Below are positions 26,925 through 37,801 of a stretch of 64,000 bases of DNA, one piece after another. The notes under the pieces are model-generated. The model had not been told where the DNA came from. It did not search any database and saw nothing but the letters and a program-made list of their open reading frames with translations. Position 1 is the first letter of the stretch. Each line of letters opens with the position of its first letter. Made by a program: the position numbers and the translations under genes. The DNA comes from an uncultured Ruminococcus sp. (GTDB taxonomy: Bacteria; Bacillota; Clostridia; Oscillospirales; Ruminococcaceae): assembly GCA_947624255.1 (NCBI GenBank), contig CANQJO010000001.1:62001-126000 (forward strand), given 5' to 3'.

Positions 26925-27122
26925 ATGAAGGCTTCACAGATCAGAGAACTGTCAGCAGAAGAGCTGAGCGAAAAGCTTGAAGACCTCAAACAGGAGCTTT
27001 TCAATCTCCGCTTTCAGAATGCTGTAAATCAGCTTGAAAATACAGCTCGTCTCAAAGCTGTAAAGAAGGATATTGCCCGGATAAAGACAATTCTGCGTGA
27101 AGCAGAGCTTGCACAGCAGTAA
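26925..27122 (+). CDS. rpmC: 50S ribosomal protein L29
   Basis: 65 aa helical hairpin protein; [24 protein letters not shown] is typical. Starts directly after the rplP stop with GGAGGA in the rplP end. Confidence 0.96.
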   Translation: MKASQIRELSAEELSEKLEDLKQELFNLRFQNAVNQLENTARLKAVKKDIARIKTILREAELAQQ

Positions 27123-27141
27123 GAAAGGGAGGATTCAGCTT

Positions 27142-27402
27142 ATGTCTACTGAGAGAAACCTCAGAAAAACAAGAGTAGGTAAGGTCGTAAGCGACAAAAT
27201 GGACAAAACTGTCGTTGTTGCTATTGTCGATAACGTTAAGCACCCCCTCTATAAAAAGATCATCAAGCGTACTGTAAAGCTCAAGGCTCATGACGAGAAT
27301 AATGAGTGCAGGATCGGCGATCGTGTAGAGGTGATGGAGACACGTCCGCTTTCAAAGGATAAGAGATGGCGTGTTACCAATATAATCGAAAAGGCTAAGT
27401 AA
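27142..27402 (+). CDS. rpsQ: 30S ribosomal protein S17
   Basis: 86 aa; [20 protein letters not shown] and [19 protein letters not shown] are diagnostic. The ATG at 27142 has GGGAGG upstream; the longer frame upstream overlaps rpmC and is not used. Confidence 0.97.
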   Translation: MSTERNLRKTRVGKVVSDKMDKTVVVAIVDNVKHPLYKKIIKRTVKLKAHDENNECRIGDRVEVMETRPLSKDKRWRVTNIIEKAK

Positions 27403-27441
27403 TTTTGATATAAGCGTTATGCTTGAAAGGAGGAACTCGCT

Positions 27442-27810
27442 GTGATACAGATGCAGACTTATCTTAAAGTCGCTGATAACACCGGCGCTAAGGAGCTTAT
27501 GTGTATCAGAGTTCTGGGTGGTACCCGCCGCAGATATGCAAATATCGGTGACGTTGTGGTTGCTTCTGTCAAGAAGGCAACACCCGGAGGCGTTGTAAAG
27601 AAGGGCGATGTCGTAAAGGCTGTTATAGTCAGATCGGCTAAGGGACTCAGAAGAGAGGACGGAACATATATCCGCTTCGATGAGAACGCTGCCGTTATAA
27701 TCAAGGAAGATAAAAATCCCAGAGGTACACGTATATTCGGACCTGTGGCAAAGGAGCTCCGTGAAAAGGAGTATACAAAGATCCTGAGCCTCGCTCCGGA
27801 AGTGCTTTAA
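27442..27810 (+). CDS. rplN: 50S ribosomal protein L14
   Basis: 122 aa, family length; begins [17 protein letters not shown], with the start codon a GTG after AAAGGAGG. L14 forms part of the subunit interface and the site of the RsfS silencing factor. Confidence 0.97.
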   Translation: MIQMQTYLKVADNTGAKELMCIRVLGGTRRRYANIGDVVVASVKKATPGGVVKKGDVVKAVIVRSAKGLRREDGTYIRFDENAAVIIKEDKNPRGTRIFGPVAKELREKEYTKILSLAPEVL

Positions 27811-27828
27811 TGGAGGTGTCATTCGATT

Positions 27829-28170
27829 ATGAGTAAAGTTCATGTAAAAACCGGTGACACCGTCGTACTGCTCACCGGCAGATACGAGGATAAGTATACC
27901 GGCAAGGGCGACAGAAAAACAGGCAAGATCGTCGAGGTAAGCCCCAAGGAGGGCAAGGTCATCGTTGAGGGCATCAACATGATAACAAAGCACGTTAAGC
28001 CTGTAAGAATGGGCGAAAAGGGCGGCATCGTTAGAACAGAAGCTCCCGTTTATGCCTGCAAGGTGCAGCTCGTCTGCCCGAAATGCGGCAAGCCTACAAG
28101 AGTAGGACACGTTTTTGAGGACGGCAAAAAGCTCCGTGTTTGCAAGAAATGCGGCAAGGCTTTTGACTAA
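27829..28170 (+). CDS. rplX: 50S ribosomal protein L24 with C-terminal CxxC pairs
   Basis: 113 aa; KOW domain (KTGDTVVLLTGRYEDKYTGK) followed by GINMITKHVKP. The C-terminus has CPKCGKPTRVG and CKKCG, a four-cysteine zinc-ribbon pattern seen in many Firmicute L24 proteins. Confidence 0.97.
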   Translation: MSKVHVKTGDTVVLLTGRYEDKYTGKGDRKTGKIVEVSPKEGKVIVEGINMITKHVKPVRMGEKGGIVRTEAPVYACKVQLVCPKCGKPTRVGHVFEDGKKLRVCKKCGKAFD

Positions 28171-28188
28171 TGTAAAGGAGAAACGACA

Positions 28189-28728
28189 ATGGCAAGATTA
28201 AAGGATTACTATGTTAGCGACGTTGCTCCTGCACTGATGAAGAAATTCGGATATAAAAGCGTTATGCAGATTCCGAAGCTCGACAAGGTCGTTATCAATG
28301 TAGGCGCAGGCGATGCTAAGGATAATGCAAAGGTCATAGATGCTATCATGACCGATCTGGCTGCTATCACCGGTCAGAGACCTATCGTGTGCCGTGCGAA
28401 GAAGTCAGTGGCTAACTTCAAGCTGAGAGAGGGTATGCCCATCGGCGTGAAGGTAACACTGAGAAGCGAAAGAATGTATGAATTCGTTGATAAGCTCTTC
28501 AATGTGGCATTCCCCCGTGTACGTGACTTCAGAGGTATCAGCGCAAATTCGTTTGACGGCAAGGGAAATTACTCCACCGGAATCAAGGAGCAGCTCATTT
28601 TTCCTGAGATCGAATACGATAAGATCGACAAGGTAAGAGGTATGGACATAAACTTTATAACAACTGCCAAGACCGACGAAGAGGCTAAGGAGCTTCTCTC
28701 GCTTCTGGGCGCACCGTTCATCAAATAA
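28189..28728 (+). CDS. rplE: 50S ribosomal protein L5
   Basis: 179 aa; [31 protein letters not shown] and [16 protein letters not shown] are typical. L5 binds 5S rRNA and contacts tRNA at the P site. Confidence 0.98.
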   Translation: MARLKDYYVSDVAPALMKKFGYKSVMQIPKLDKVVINVGAGDAKDNAKVIDAIMTDLAAITGQRPIVCRAKKSVANFKLREGMPIGVKVTLRSERMYEFVDKLFNVAFPRVRDFRGISANSFDGKGNYSTGIKEQLIFPEIEYDKIDKVRGMDINFITTAKTDEEAKELLSLLGAPFIK

Positions 28729-28744
28729 TCAGGGAGGAATTGAA

Positions 28745-28930
28745 ATGGCTAAAAAGGCAATGATCAATAAGCAGCAGAGAACTCCCAAGTATTCCACAAG
28801 AGCCTATAACAGGTGCAAGATTTGTGGCAGACCGCACGCATATCTCAGAAAGTTCGGCATCTGCCGTATCTGCTTCAGAGAGCTTGCTCACAGCGGTCAG
28901 ATACCTGGTGTTAAGAAGGCAAGCTGGTAA
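28745..28930 (+). CDS. rpsN: 30S ribosomal protein S14, zinc-binding short form
   Basis: 61 aa with [20 protein letters not shown], giving the four cysteines of the zinc-type S14 common in Firmicutes. Confidence 0.97.
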   Translation: MAKKAMINKQQRTPKYSTRAYNRCKICGRPHAYLRKFGICRICFRELAHSGQIPGVKKASW

Positions 28931-28954
28931 TATACAAAAAGGAGGTCATTCGGC

Positions 28955-29353
28955 ATGCAAATAACCGATACAATAGCAGATCTTTTAACAAGGATCCGCA
29001 ATGCTAATACTGCAAAGCACGCCACAGTTGACGTTCCTGCTTCAAACGTGAAGAAGGCCATTACCCAGATCCTCGTTGACGAGGGCTATGTAAAGGACTT
29101 CCGGATGATCGAAGACGGAAAGCAGGGCGTTATAAGGATCACGCTGAAATACGGCGATAACAAGTCACCCGTTATCACAGGTCTGAGAAGAGTTTCAAAG
29201 CCCGGTCTGCGTATCTATTCAAGCTGTGCAGATATGCCCAAGGTGAGAAAAGGTCTGGGCATCGCCATCGTTTCAACTTCAAAGGGTATCGTTACCGATA
29301 AAAAGGCAAGAGAGCTCAATGTCGGCGGCGAGATCCTCGCATACATCTGGTAA
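28955..29353 (+). CDS. rpsH: 30S ribosomal protein S8
   Basis: 132 aa; [18 protein letters not shown] start and [18 protein letters not shown] end. S8 is a central 16S rRNA binder and, in E. coli, the translational repressor of the spc genes. Confidence 0.98.
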   Translation: MQITDTIADLLTRIRNANTAKHATVDVPASNVKKAITQILVDEGYVKDFRMIEDGKQGVIRITLKYGDNKSPVITGLRRVSKPGLRIYSSCADMPKVRKGLGIAIVSTSKGIVTDKKARELNVGGEILAYIW

Positions 29354-29367
29354 GGAGGAGCTTCATT

Positions 29368-29913
29368 ATGTCAAGAATAGGCAAAATGCCCATAACAGTT
29401 CCCGCAGGTGTAGAGGTAAAGAATGACAATAACTGCGTGACTGTAAAAGGACCGAAGGGTGAGCTTACAAGACAGTTCAGCAATGAGCTGGGGATCGCTG
29501 TTGACGGCGGTGTCATCACGGTAACACGTCCCGGCGACGATAAGCGTCACCGTTCACTTCACGGTCTTACAAGAACACTCATCGCCAATATGGTAGAGGG
29601 CGTAACAAACGGATTTTCCAAGACTCTTGAGATCGAGGGCGTTGGTTATCGTGCAGCAAAGAGCGGCAATAAGGTAACTCTTAACCTCGGCTTCTCTCAC
29701 CCCGTTATCATAGAGGAAACAGATGCTATAAAGCTTGATGTTCCGCAGCCCAACAGGATCGTTGTAAGCGGTATCGACAAGCAGGCTGTAGGTCAGTTTG
29801 CAGCCGAGGTACGTGAAAAGCGTCCGCCTGAGCCTTACAAGGGCAAGGGAATAAGATATGCCGGCGAGCGCATCATCCGCAAGGAAGGTAAAGCCGGTAA
29901 GGGCAAGAAGTAA
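29368..29913 (+). CDS. rplF: 50S ribosomal protein L6
   Basis: 181 aa; MSRIGKMPITVPAGV, the duplicated L6 domains, and the conserved end PPEPYKGKGIRYAGERI. Confidence 0.98.
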   Translation: MSRIGKMPITVPAGVEVKNDNNCVTVKGPKGELTRQFSNELGIAVDGGVITVTRPGDDKRHRSLHGLTRTLIANMVEGVTNGFSKTLEIEGVGYRAAKSGNKVTLNLGFSHPVIIEETDAIKLDVPQPNRIVVSGIDKQAVGQFAAEVREKRPPEPYKGKGIRYAGERIIRKEGKAGKGKK

Positions 29914-29932
29914 TTAGAAGGAGCAGTTCGCT

Positions 29933-30292
29933 ATGATTAAAAAGATCGACAGCAATAAGGCAAGATTGAAAAGACACCGCCGTGTCCGTGCAAAGATCTC
30001 CGGCACACCGGAGCGTCCTCGTCTGAATGTGTTCCGTTCAACAAAGCACATCTATGCCCAGATCATCGACGATGTAAACGGCGTTACTCTTGCTTCCGCA
30101 TCAAGCATGGACAAGGGCTTTGAGGGCAATGGCGGTAACGTTGAGGGTGCCCGCAAAGTGGGCGAGATGATCGCCAAAAATGCCGCAGATAAGGGCATCA
30201 GCGAGGTCGTATTCGACAGAGGCGGCTATATATACCACGGAAGAGTCAAGGAGCTCGCCGAGGGTGCCCGTGAAAACGGCTTGAAGTTCTAA
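29933..30292 (+). CDS. rplR: 50S ribosomal protein L18
   Basis: 119 aa; [20 protein letters not shown] and [20 protein letters not shown]. Binds 5S rRNA with L5. Confidence 0.98.
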   Translation: MIKKIDSNKARLKRHRRVRAKISGTPERPRLNVFRSTKHIYAQIIDDVNGVTLASASSMDKGFEGNGGNVEGARKVGEMIAKNAADKGISEVVFDRGGYIYHGRVKELAEGARENGLKF

Positions 30293-30307
30293 GAGGGAGG
30301 TAAAATA

Positions 30308-30808
30308 ATGGCAAATATAGAAGCACAGGCTCCTGAGCTGGTTGAAAAGGTCGTTGCTATCAACCGTGTTTCCAAGACTGTAAAGGGCGGACGTATCATG
30401 AAATTCTCCGCACTCGTCGTTGTCGGAGACGGAAACGGTACGGTAGGCTTCGGTCTCGGTAAATCCGGAGAAGTTCCGGACGCTATCCGCAAAGGTATCG
30501 AGGATGCCAAGAAGAACCTGACAAAGATCGCCCTCAAGGGAACAACTATCCCTCATGAGATAATCGGTGCTTTCGGCGCAGGAAGAGTCCTTATGAAACC
30601 CGCTGCTCCCGGTACAGGCGTTATCGCAGGCGGTCCTGTACGTGCGGTCATCGAGGTAGCAGGCATCAAGGATATCAGAACAAAATCACTTCGTTCAAAT
30701 AATCCCTGCAATGTGGTAAGAGCTACCATAAACGGTCTTGTCAACTGCACCTCTGCAAAAGAGGTAGCCGAAAAGAGAGGCAAGAGCGTAAAGGAAATTT
30801 TAGGTTAA
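30308..30808 (+). CDS. rpsE: 30S ribosomal protein S5
   Basis: 166 aa; [19 protein letters not shown] and [20 protein letters not shown], the site of spectinomycin and ram mutations in other bacteria. Confidence 0.98.
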   Translation: MANIEAQAPELVEKVVAINRVSKTVKGGRIMKFSALVVVGDGNGTVGFGLGKSGEVPDAIRKGIEDAKKNLTKIALKGTTIPHEIIGAFGAGRVLMKPAAPGTGVIAGGPVRAVIEVAGIKDIRTKSLRSNNPCNVVRATINGLVNCTSAKEVAEKRGKSVKEILG

Positions 30809-30822
30809 GGAGGCAGTAAGAG

Positions 30823-30999
30823 ATGGCAAAGGAAATCAAGCTCGTCAAGAGCCTCATCGGAAGAAAAAAAGACCAGATCGCAACTGCTCATTCTCTTGGA
30901 CTGAGAAAGATCGGCGATACCACATCTCAGCCCGATAACCCCCAGACAATGGGAAAGATAAATAAGATCTCACATCTCATCGAGGTCACAGAAGAGTAA
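30823..30999 (+). CDS. rpmD: 50S ribosomal protein L30
   Basis: A 58-residue gene between rpsE and rplO. It opens [20 protein letters not shown] and ends [14 protein letters not shown], the standard L30 pattern and position. AAGGAGG lies 11 nt before the ATG. Confidence 0.95.
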   Translation: MAKEIKLVKSLIGRKKDQIATAHSLGLRKIGDTTSQPDNPQTMGKINKISHLIEVTEE

Positions 31000-31013
31000 G
31001 GAGGTGCGCCAAT

Positions 31014-31454
31014 ATGAAAATTCATGAATTAACACCTGCCCTTGACTCCAATAAGGACGTTAAACGTGTCGGCAGAGGTCACGGCTCAGGAAACGGCAAG
31101 ACCGCCGGCAAGGGACACAAGGGACAGAACGCTCGTTCGGGCGGCGGCGTAAGGATCGGCTTCGAGGGCGGACAGATGCCCCTTGCAAGACGTATACCTA
31201 AGAGAGGTTTCAATAACATCTTCGCAACTAAGTATGCTGTTGTGAATGTTTCAGATCTCAACTGCTTTAAGGACGATACAGTCGTTGATACCGAGCTCCT
31301 CAGAGCTGCCGGTCTTGTAAAGAAGACTTATGACGGCGTAAAGATCCTCGGCAGCGGAGAGCTTACCTCAAAACTCACAGTAAAGGCTGCTAAATTCTCA
31401 CAGAGCGCTATCGAAAAAATAGAAAAGGCTGGCGGGAAGGCAGAGGTGATGTAA
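31014..31454 (+). CDS. rplO: 50S ribosomal protein L15
   Basis: 146 aa; glycine-rich basic N-terminus [20 protein letters not shown] and [15 protein letters not shown] are diagnostic. Confidence 0.98.
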   Translation: MKIHELTPALDSNKDVKRVGRGHGSGNGKTAGKGHKGQNARSGGGVRIGFEGGQMPLARRIPKRGFNNIFATKYAVVNVSDLNCFKDDTVVDTELLRAAGLVKKTYDGVKILGSGELTSKLTVKAAKFSQSAIEKIEKAGGKAEVM

Positions 31455-31456
31455 TT

Positions 31457-32782
31457 GTGTTTCAGACCCTGAAAAAGGCTTGGGGAGTTCCTGAGATCAG
31501 GAAAAAGCTCCTCTACACATTACTCATGATACTTCTGTTTAGATTCGGAAGCGCCGTTACAGTACCGTTCCTTGATTCTGATGTCGTAAGATCATGGATG
31601 AGCAGGAACGCTGCTGACGGAAATTTCCTCGAATATCTGAATATCCTCACCGGCGGTGCGCTTTCACAGGCGACAATATTCTCACTGTCGATCACGCCGT
31701 TCATCAATGCCTCCATCATAATGCAGCTGCTGACATATGCGCTGCCTCCGCTGGAGCGTATGAGAGATGAGGGCGAAGAAGGCAGGAAAAAGATCGAAAA
31801 GATAACGGCTTTTGTTTCAATGGCTCTCGCATTCTTTATGTCGTATGCGTACTATGTCACCCTGACAAGAATGACCGACGAAAACGGCATAAGGGCTGTC
31901 AAGTACCTCGGTAAGGACTGGAAGCAGTACTTCTCTGCGGCAGTTATAATCCTTTGCTTCGTAGCAGGAGCATCTCTTGTTGTCTGGATGGGCAACAGAG
32001 TCAGCGATAAGGGTATCGGCAACGGAGTTTCTATTATCCTCTTCGCCGGTATCGCAGCAAGATTCCCCACCGATGCGGGACTTCTCATCGAGCTTACAAA
32101 GCAGAAACCCGAAAAGTATCTCTTCGTTTCTATCGGATATCTCATCTTCATGGTATTTGAGATCGCTTTCATCGTCTTTATGAACGAGGCGGAAAGACGT
32201 ATTCCGATACAGTACGCAAAGCGTGTTGTCGGAAGAAAACAGTACGGCGGTCAGAAGACTCATATCCCGATAAAGGTTTGTATGAGCGGTGTTATGCCGA
32301 TCATCTTCGCTATGTCGTTTATGGCACTTCCCCAGACAATACAGCTCTTTAAGCCTGATACAAAGACACACGGCTTCTACCACGCATTCTGCCAATTCTT
32401 CAACAGAACGAGCTGGAGCTATGCGATACTCTATTTCATTCTTATAATCGCATTCAACTATTTCTACGTGTCGATCCAGTATAATCCCGTTGAGATCGCA
32501 AACAATCTCCGTCAGAGCAACGGCGGTATCCCCGGCATCAGACCCGGTAAGCCTACCTCGGACTACATTCAGAGAGTGCTTTCAAAGATCACACTCGTCG
32601 GTGCGTTCTTCCTGGGAATCATCGCTATCATACCGATATTCTTCGCTATGGCTGATGCAAACTTACAGTCTCTCTCAATGGGAGGCACGACAATGCTCAT
32701 CGCAGTAAGCGTTGCACTGGAAACAACACGAACTCTTGAATCCCACCTGATGATGCGTCATCACAAGGGCTTCTTACAGTAA
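31457..32782 (+). CDS. secY: Protein translocase subunit SecY
   Basis: Central channel of the Sec translocon; 441 aa with ten expected membrane helices. Seen are [20 protein letters not shown] (plug/TM2 region), [28 protein letters not shown] and [20 protein letters not shown]. The start is GTG 31457, two bases after the rplO stop; its ribosome site GAGGTGAT is inside rplO. Confidence 0.97.
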   Translation: MFQTLKKAWGVPEIRKKLLYTLLMILLFRFGSAVTVPFLDSDVVRSWMSRNAADGNFLEYLNILTGGALSQATIFSLSITPFINASIIMQLLTYALPPLERMRDEGEEGRKKIEKITAFVSMALAFFMSYAYYVTLTRMTDENGIRAVKYLGKDWKQYFSAAVIILCFVAGASLVVWMGNRVSDKGIGNGVSIILFAGIAARFPTDAGLLIELTKQKPEKYLFVSIGYLIFMVFEIAFIVFMNEAERRIPIQYAKRVVGRKQYGGQKTHIPIKVCMSGVMPIIFAMSFMALPQTIQLFKPDTKTHGFYHAFCQFFNRTSWSYAILYFILIIAFNYFYVSIQYNPVEIANNLRQSNGGIPGIRPGKPTSDYIQRVLSKITLVGAFFLGIIAIIPIFFAMADANLQSLSMGGTTMLIAVSVALETTRTLESHLMMRHHKGFLQ

Positions 32783-32795
32783 AGGAGGAACGGCA

Positions 32796-33434
32796 ATGAA
32801 TCTTATCTTTTTAGGTGCGCCCGGCGCAGGCAAGGGTACACAGGCTGAGGTAGTTTCCGAGGCTCTCGGTATCCCGCAGATCTCCACGGGAAATATACTG
32901 CGTGAAGCTGCAAAGAACGGCACAGAGTACGGTCTAAAAGCAAAGGCTGCCATGGATTCCGGCGCTCTCGTTTCGGATGAGATCGTTATAGGCATACTCA
33001 AAGAGAGGATCGCCGAAGACGACTGCAAAAACGGCTTCATTCTTGACGGATTCCCGAGAACCGTTCCGCAGGCTGAGGCTCTTGATGCAATGAATATCAG
33101 GATAGACAAGGTTATCGAGTTATCCGTTCCCGATGAGACTATCAAAGAGAGAGTTTCGGGCAGACGTGTATGCGAGGGCTGCGGAGCTTCATACCACGTA
33201 ATGTTCAAGCCTTCAAAGGTTGAGGGCGTATGCGATAAGTGCGGAGCGGCTACAATTATCCGCAAGGACGATCAGCCGGAGACTGTTCTCGAAAGACTTG
33301 CCGTTTATCACGAGAAAACTGCTCCCCTCAAGGATTACTATGAGAAGCAGGGCAAGCTCGTAACAGTTATCGGTCAGGAGGAGGTCGAGCAGACTTCAAA
33401 GCTGACTCTTGAGGCTGTTGGAGTCGTTAAGTAA
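32796..33434 (+). CDS. adk: Adenylate kinase with zinc lid
   Basis: 212 aa; balances AMP, ADP and ATP. P-loop [10 protein letters not shown] at residues 7-16, [14 protein letters not shown], and a lid with CEGCGASYH and CDKCGA supplying four cysteines for a structural zinc, as in Gram-positive long-type enzymes. Overlaps map by one base. Confidence 0.98.
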   Translation: MNLIFLGAPGAGKGTQAEVVSEALGIPQISTGNILREAAKNGTEYGLKAKAAMDSGALVSDEIVIGILKERIAEDDCKNGFILDGFPRTVPQAEALDAMNIRIDKVIELSVPDETIKERVSGRRVCEGCGASYHVMFKPSKVEGVCDKCGAATIIRKDDQPETVLERLAVYHEKTAPLKDYYEKQGKLVTVIGQEEVEQTSKLTLEAVGVVK

Positions 33435-34186
33435 TGAGCATAACCATAAAATCACAGTCCGAATTAGCCATTATGCGTGAGGCGGGAAGAATAACCCATG
33501 ACGCAATATGGTATGCGGGCGAAAGATTAAAGCCGGGTATGACCACTCTTGAAGTGGATAAGCTCATCGGAGAGTTTTACGCTCGCCACGGCTGCAAGTC
33601 CGGCTTCAAGGGGCTGTACGGATTCCCGGCGAATGCCTGTATCTCGGTAAATGAGGAGGTCATTCACGGGATCCCGAAAGCAAGCCGCAGATTAAAGGAA
33701 GGGGACATAGTAAGCATCGACACCGGAGCTCTCTATAAAGGCTTCAATGGCGATAGCTGCTGGACCTTCCCTGTGGGTAAAATTTCTGAGGAAGCCGGAG
33801 CATTGCTTGATGTCACTGAGAAAAGCCTTTACGAGGGCATAGCTCAGGCTCAGGTCGGCGCAAGGATCGGAGATATTTCTCATGCTGTTGAGGAATACTG
33901 TGCTTCACGCGGGTACGGGATCGTAAGAAATTACTGCGGCCACGGTATCGGCAGGGAGCTTCATGAATCACCGGAGATACCAAACTGGGGACGTGCAGGT
34001 CACGGACCAAGGATCGTTGCCGGTATGACTATCTGCATCGAACCCATGATAAACGCAAAGGGCGATGATGTGAGAGTTCTGAAAGACGGCTGGACCGTGG
34101 TTACCAAAAACAGGTCACTGTCTGCTCACTTTGAGCACACGATCGCAATAACTCCTGATGGTCCCGTAATATTGACACAATCCTGA
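33434..34186 (+). CDS. map: Methionine aminopeptidase, type I
   Basis: Removes the N-terminal methionine from nascent proteins; 250 aa. Metal ligands sit in SIDTGALYKGFNGD, NYCGHGIGRELHE, CIEPMIN and HFEHTIAI. ATG lies in the adk stop (TAATG). Confidence 0.97.
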   Translation: MSITIKSQSELAIMREAGRITHDAIWYAGERLKPGMTTLEVDKLIGEFYARHGCKSGFKGLYGFPANACISVNEEVIHGIPKASRRLKEGDIVSIDTGALYKGFNGDSCWTFPVGKISEEAGALLDVTEKSLYEGIAQAQVGARIGDISHAVEEYCASRGYGIVRNYCGHGIGRELHESPEIPNWGRAGHGPRIVAGMTICIEPMINAKGDDVRVLKDGWTVVTKNRSLSAHFEHTIAITPDGPVILTQS

Positions 34187-34200
34187 TGGAGGACAGCATA

Positions 34201-34446
34201 GTGAAGCTACAAATAGGCAGTATAGTAAGGGCATCAGCCGGAAGAGACTGCGGAGGATTTTTCGCAGTGACCGCTATTGACGGAAATTATTGCTTTATCG
34301 CAGACGGAAAGTACAGAAAGCTGGAACACCCGAAGCGTAAAAATATAAAGCATATCTGCCCTACAAACAGTGTGATAGATATTAACGATATAACTGATAA
34401 AAAGCTCAGAACACTCCTGCACGAATACCGTGGAGAGACTGAGTAA
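34201..34446 (+). CDS. KOW-domain RNA-binding protein (L14e-like)
   Basis: A small SH3-like RNA-binding protein that commonly lies between map and infA in Clostridia; role in ribosome function is presumed, not shown. It opens [20 protein letters not shown] and ends with a basic stretch. Two starts are possible: ATG 34186 overlapping the map stop, without a ribosome site, or GTG 34201 with GGAGGA 7 nt upstream; GTG is chosen, giving 81 aa. Confidence 0.85.
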   Translation: MKLQIGSIVRASAGRDCGGFFAVTAIDGNYCFIADGKYRKLEHPKRKNIKHICPTNSVIDINDITDKKLRTLLHEYRGETE

Positions 34447-34460
34447 GGGAGGTTATCAAG

Positions 34461-34679
34461 GTGTCAAAAGAAGATGTGATCGAGGTAGAGGGCATCGTTA
34501 CAGATGCTCTGCCAAATGCAATGTTCAAGGTTCAGCTTGAAAACGGACACGAGGTACTTTCCCACGTATCCGGTAAGCTCAGAATGAATTATATCAGGAT
34601 CGTGCCGGGCGATAAGGTGAAGCTTGAAATGTCACCGTACGACCTTTCAAAGGGACGTATTACCTGGCGTGTAAAATAA
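34461..34679 (+). CDS. infA: Translation initiation factor IF-1
   Basis: 72 aa, full length; [20 protein letters not shown] and [18 protein letters not shown] end (here [14 protein letters not shown]). Binds the ribosomal A site during initiation. GTG start after GGGAGG. Confidence 0.97.
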   Translation: MSKEDVIEVEGIVTDALPNAMFKVQLENGHEVLSHVSGKLRMNYIRIVPGDKVKLEMSPYDLSKGRITWRVK

Positions 34680-34725
34680 ACCGGAGGGCGTAAGAGCTTT
34701 CCAATCGCAAAAGGAGGTATTTTCA

Positions 34726-34839
34726 ATGAAAGTCAGACCTTCAGTAAAACCTATCTGCGAAAAGTGCAAGGTTATCAAACGTAAGGGCAGGATCATGGTG
34801 ATCTGCGAAAACCCTAAGCATAAGCAGCGTCAGGGCTGA
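34726..34839 (+). CDS. rpmJ: 50S ribosomal protein L36
   Basis: A 37-residue zinc-binding protein, [19 protein letters not shown] onward, with C11, C14, C27 and H32 as ligands. AAAGGAGG precedes the ATG. Confidence 0.97.
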   Translation: MKVRPSVKPICEKCKVIKRKGRIMVICENPKHKQRQG

Positions 34840-34873
34840 TTTCCCTGAGCAATAATGGAGGTGCAATTATAAT

Positions 34874-35242
34874 ATGGCAAGAATAGCCGGCGTTGACCTT
34901 CCAAAGAATAAGAGGATCGAGATCGGTCTCACTTATATCTACGGAATCGGTCGTCAGACTGCAACAAATATTCTGAATGCAACAGGTGTTGATCCTGATG
35001 TAAGAGTCAAGGATCTGGCTGAGGAAGACGTTGCTAAGCTTCGTGACTATATCGACGCAAATTATACAGTTGAGGGTGATCTCCGCCGTGAGGTAGCACT
35101 CAACATCAAAAGACTCGTTGAGATCGGCTGCTACAGAGGCGTTCGTCACAGAAAGGGACTCCCCGTAAGAGGTCAGAGGACAAAGACAAACGCAAGGACA
35201 CGCAAAGGTCCTGTAAAGACCATCGCCAACAAGAAGAAGTAA
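34874..35242 (+). CDS. rpsM: 30S ribosomal protein S13
   Basis: 122 aa; [31 protein letters not shown], and the basic C-terminus [15 protein letters not shown] that contacts the P-site tRNA. Confidence 0.98.
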   Translation: MARIAGVDLPKNKRIEIGLTYIYGIGRQTATNILNATGVDPDVRVKDLAEEDVAKLRDYIDANYTVEGDLRREVALNIKRLVEIGCYRGVRHRKGLPVRGQRTKTNARTRKGPVKTIANKKK

Positions 35243-35256
35243 GGAGGTTGTGAGCT

Positions 35257-35661
35257 TTGGCACAGCAGAAGGGTAAAAAAGTTACCACCGTAAGAAGACG
35301 CAGAGAGCGTAAGAACATAGAAAGCGGAGCTGTTCATATCCAGTCAACTTTCAATAACACGATCGTGACTATCACAGATACAGCCGGAAACGCTATATCA
35401 TGGGCAAGCGCAGGCGAGCTGGGATTCAGAGGCTCTAAGAAATCAACTCCCTTTGCAGCACAGACAGCAGCAGAAACTGCCGCTAAGGCTGCTATGGAGC
35501 ATGGTCTCAAAAACGTTGAGGTTTACGTAAAGGGCCCCGGCGCAGGAAGAGAAGCTGCTATAAGAGCCCTTCAGACGGTCGGTCTTGAGGTAAGAATGAT
35601 AAAGGACGTTACTCCTATTCCGCACAATGGATGCCGTCCGCCCAAAAGAAGACGTGTCTGA
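35257..35661 (+). CDS. rpsK: 30S ribosomal protein S11
   Basis: 134 aa; [19 protein letters not shown] and [14 protein letters not shown], end CRPPKRRRV. The start is TTG 35257 with AAGGAGG 9 nt upstream; no ATG or GTG is available near the expected N-terminus. Confidence 0.97.
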   Translation: MAQQKGKKVTTVRRRRERKNIESGAVHIQSTFNNTIVTITDTAGNAISWASAGELGFRGSKKSTPFAAQTAAETAAKAAMEHGLKNVEVYVKGPGAGREAAIRALQTVGLEVRMIKDVTPIPHNGCRPPKRRRV

Positions 35662-35681
35662 TCTAACAGGAGGTGTTTTAA

Positions 35682-36281
35682 ATGGCAGTTCAGAAAGAAC
35701 CTATTCTTAAAAAGTGCAGATATCTGGGCATAAGCCCCGCTGTTATGGGCGTTTCTAAGAAGGAGTCTATCCGCTTTAAGAATGCCAACAACAGAAAGAA
35801 GATCTCTGAATACGGTCTCCAGCTCAAGGAGAAGCAGAAGCTCAAATTCATCTACGGCGTACTGGAAAAGCAGTTCCGCCACTACTTCACGATAGCTTCA
35901 AAAATGGAGGGCAAAACAGGTGACAACCTTATCACCTGCCTCGAAACAAGACTCGACAGCGTTGTTTACAGAATGGGTCTTGCTCTTACAAGAAGAGAGG
36001 CAAGACAGCTCGTTGTACACAGTCACTACACCGTAAACGGAAATAAGGTAAACATTCCCTCATATCGTGTAAAGGTGGGAGATGTTATCGCTCTCCGTGA
36101 AAAGGACAGAACTTCAGAGAAGTTCAAGACAACAGCAGAGGAAACCAAGGACAGACTCGTTCCTATCTGGCTCACGCCTAACAAGGAGGACTTTTCTGCA
36201 ACAGTGAACCGTCTTCCTTCCGCAGAGGACATTGACTACGAGGTAGCAACTCACCTCATCGTCGAGCTGTACTCCAAGTGA
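35682..36281 (+). CDS. rpsD: 30S ribosomal protein S4 (zinc-free form)
   Basis: 199 aa; KKISEYGLQLKEKQKLKFIYG and the S4 RNA-binding motif RLDSVVYRMGLALTRREARQ. Only one cysteine is present in the N-terminus, so it lacks the zinc site; the N-terminal stretch also lacks the usual PGPHG region. Nucleates 30S assembly. Confidence 0.96.
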   Translation: MAVQKEPILKKCRYLGISPAVMGVSKKESIRFKNANNRKKISEYGLQLKEKQKLKFIYGVLEKQFRHYFTIASKMEGKTGDNLITCLETRLDSVVYRMGLALTRREARQLVVHSHYTVNGNKVNIPSYRVKVGDVIALREKDRTSEKFKTTAEETKDRLVPIWLTPNKEDFSATVNRLPSAEDIDYEVATHLIVELYSK

Positions 36282-36344
36282 TCCGTCCGATCACTGAGGG
36301 ACAGATCTTGAAACAAACAGATATAGCGAAATAGGAGGGTTTTT

Positions 36345-37310
36345 ATGCTGGAAAAGATCAATAAGCCTGATATAGACATTGTCGAGCTTAAAAGCGACGG
36401 CAAATACGGCAAATTCGTTTTAGCACCGCTGGAGCGTGGATACGGTATCACACTTGGAAACAGTCTCAGGCGAGTGCTGCTCTCCTCGCTTCCGGGTGTT
36501 GCAGTCACCTCTGTGAAGCTCTCAGGCAGGGACGGTACGGTCCACCACGAGCTTTCGACTATTCCCGGTGTCAAGGAGGATGTGACAGAAATTATCCTCA
36601 GCATAAAGGGACTGACTACGAAGCTCTATGGTGACGGACCAAAAACGGTCTATATCGAGGCAGAAGGCGAATGCGAAATAACTGCCGGCGATATAAAGAC
36701 CGACTCTGAGGTGAATATACTGGATCCCGGTATGCATATTGCTACACTGGGCAAGGACGCAAAGCTCTATATGGAGATCACTATCGACCGTGGAAGAGGC
36801 TATGTTTCTGCTGAACGAAACAAGAAGCAGATAAATCTTCCGGTAGATGTTATCGCCGTAGACAGTATCTATACTCCCGTTCTGAAAGTGAATTATACTG
36901 TGGAGGATACACGTCTTGGTCAGGTGACTGACTACGACAAGCTGACAATGGAGGTCTGGACTGATGGTACGATCTCTGCTAAAGAGGCTCTGTCGCAGGC
37001 AGCAAATCTCCTCAACGAGCATCTGAAATTGTTCATCGACCTCTCGGAAGAGGCAGGACTTGCGGAGGTACTTGTTGAAAAGGACGAAAAGGGCAAAGAG
37101 AAGATACTTGAAATGACTATTGAGGATCTTGACCTGTCAGTGCGTTCATTCAACTGTCTGAAGCGTGCCGGAATAAATACGGTCGATGACCTTATAAACA
37201 AGTCCGAGGAAGAAATGATGAAGGTAAGAAATCTGGGCAAGAAGTCCTTCGATGAGGTAAGAGAGAAGCTTCAATCGCTGGGATTCGACCTTTCTTCCGA
37301 TGAAGAATAA
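36345..37310 (+). CDS. rpoA: RNA polymerase alpha subunit
   Basis: 321 aa; N-terminal assembly domain with [20 protein letters not shown] and C-terminal domain with [19 protein letters not shown] and [14 protein letters not shown]. Scaffold of the polymerase and contact for activators and UP elements. Confidence 0.98.
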   Translation: MLEKINKPDIDIVELKSDGKYGKFVLAPLERGYGITLGNSLRRVLLSSLPGVAVTSVKLSGRDGTVHHELSTIPGVKEDVTEIILSIKGLTTKLYGDGPKTVYIEAEGECEITAGDIKTDSEVNILDPGMHIATLGKDAKLYMEITIDRGRGYVSAERNKKQINLPVDVIAVDSIYTPVLKVNYTVEDTRLGQVTDYDKLTMEVWTDGTISAKEALSQAANLLNEHLKLFIDLSEEAGLAEVLVEKDEKGKEKILEMTIEDLDLSVRSFNCLKRAGINTVDDLINKSEEEMMKVRNLGKKSFDEVREKLQSLGFDLSSDEE

Positions 37311-37375
37311 ACACTGGACTTTCGGAAGTCCTGAAAAAAGCGCATCAGCGCATGGAAATAAAGGAGTGAAATACA

Positions 37376-37717
37376 ATGCCGGGTACAAGAAAGCTGGGCA
37401 GAACAACTGACCATAGAAAGGCAATGCTCAGAGGCATGGTTACTTTCCTGCTGGAGAACGGTCAGATCGAGACCACAGTAACAAGAGCCAAGGAGGTTCG
37501 TGCCGTTGCAGAAAAAATGATTACCATCGGTAAGAATGACGATCTGCACTCCAAGCGTCAGGTATTTGCATACGTAACAAAGGAGAGCGTTGCGAAAAAG
37601 CTCTTTGATGAGATAGCTCCCAGGTATGCTGAAAGAAACGGCGGATACACACAAATCATCAAGATAGGACCACGCCGTGGCGACGCAGCAGAAATGGCTG
37701 TTATAAAGCTTGTATAA
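37376..37717 (+). CDS. rplQ: 50S ribosomal protein L17
   Basis: 113 aa; [20 protein letters not shown] start and [18 protein letters not shown] end. Last gene of the operon. Confidence 0.98.
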   Translation: MPGTRKLGRTTDHRKAMLRGMVTFLLENGQIETTVTRAKEVRAVAEKMITIGKNDDLHSKRQVFAYVTKESVAKKLFDEIAPRYAERNGGYTQIIKIGPRRGDAAEMAVIKLV

Positions 37718-37766
37718 GGGTGACCGTTCCCACAAACGGAAAAGATAAATTAAATCTCTGATGATA

Positions 37767-37801
37767 AGGCTGCGTAACCATAAGTGCTACGCAGCCTTTT
37801 T
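37767..37801 (+). terminator. Terminator of the ribosomal operon
   Basis: AGGCTGCGTA / TACGCAGCCT stem with a 14-base loop region followed by five T residues, 50 bp after rplQ. Confidence 0.9.
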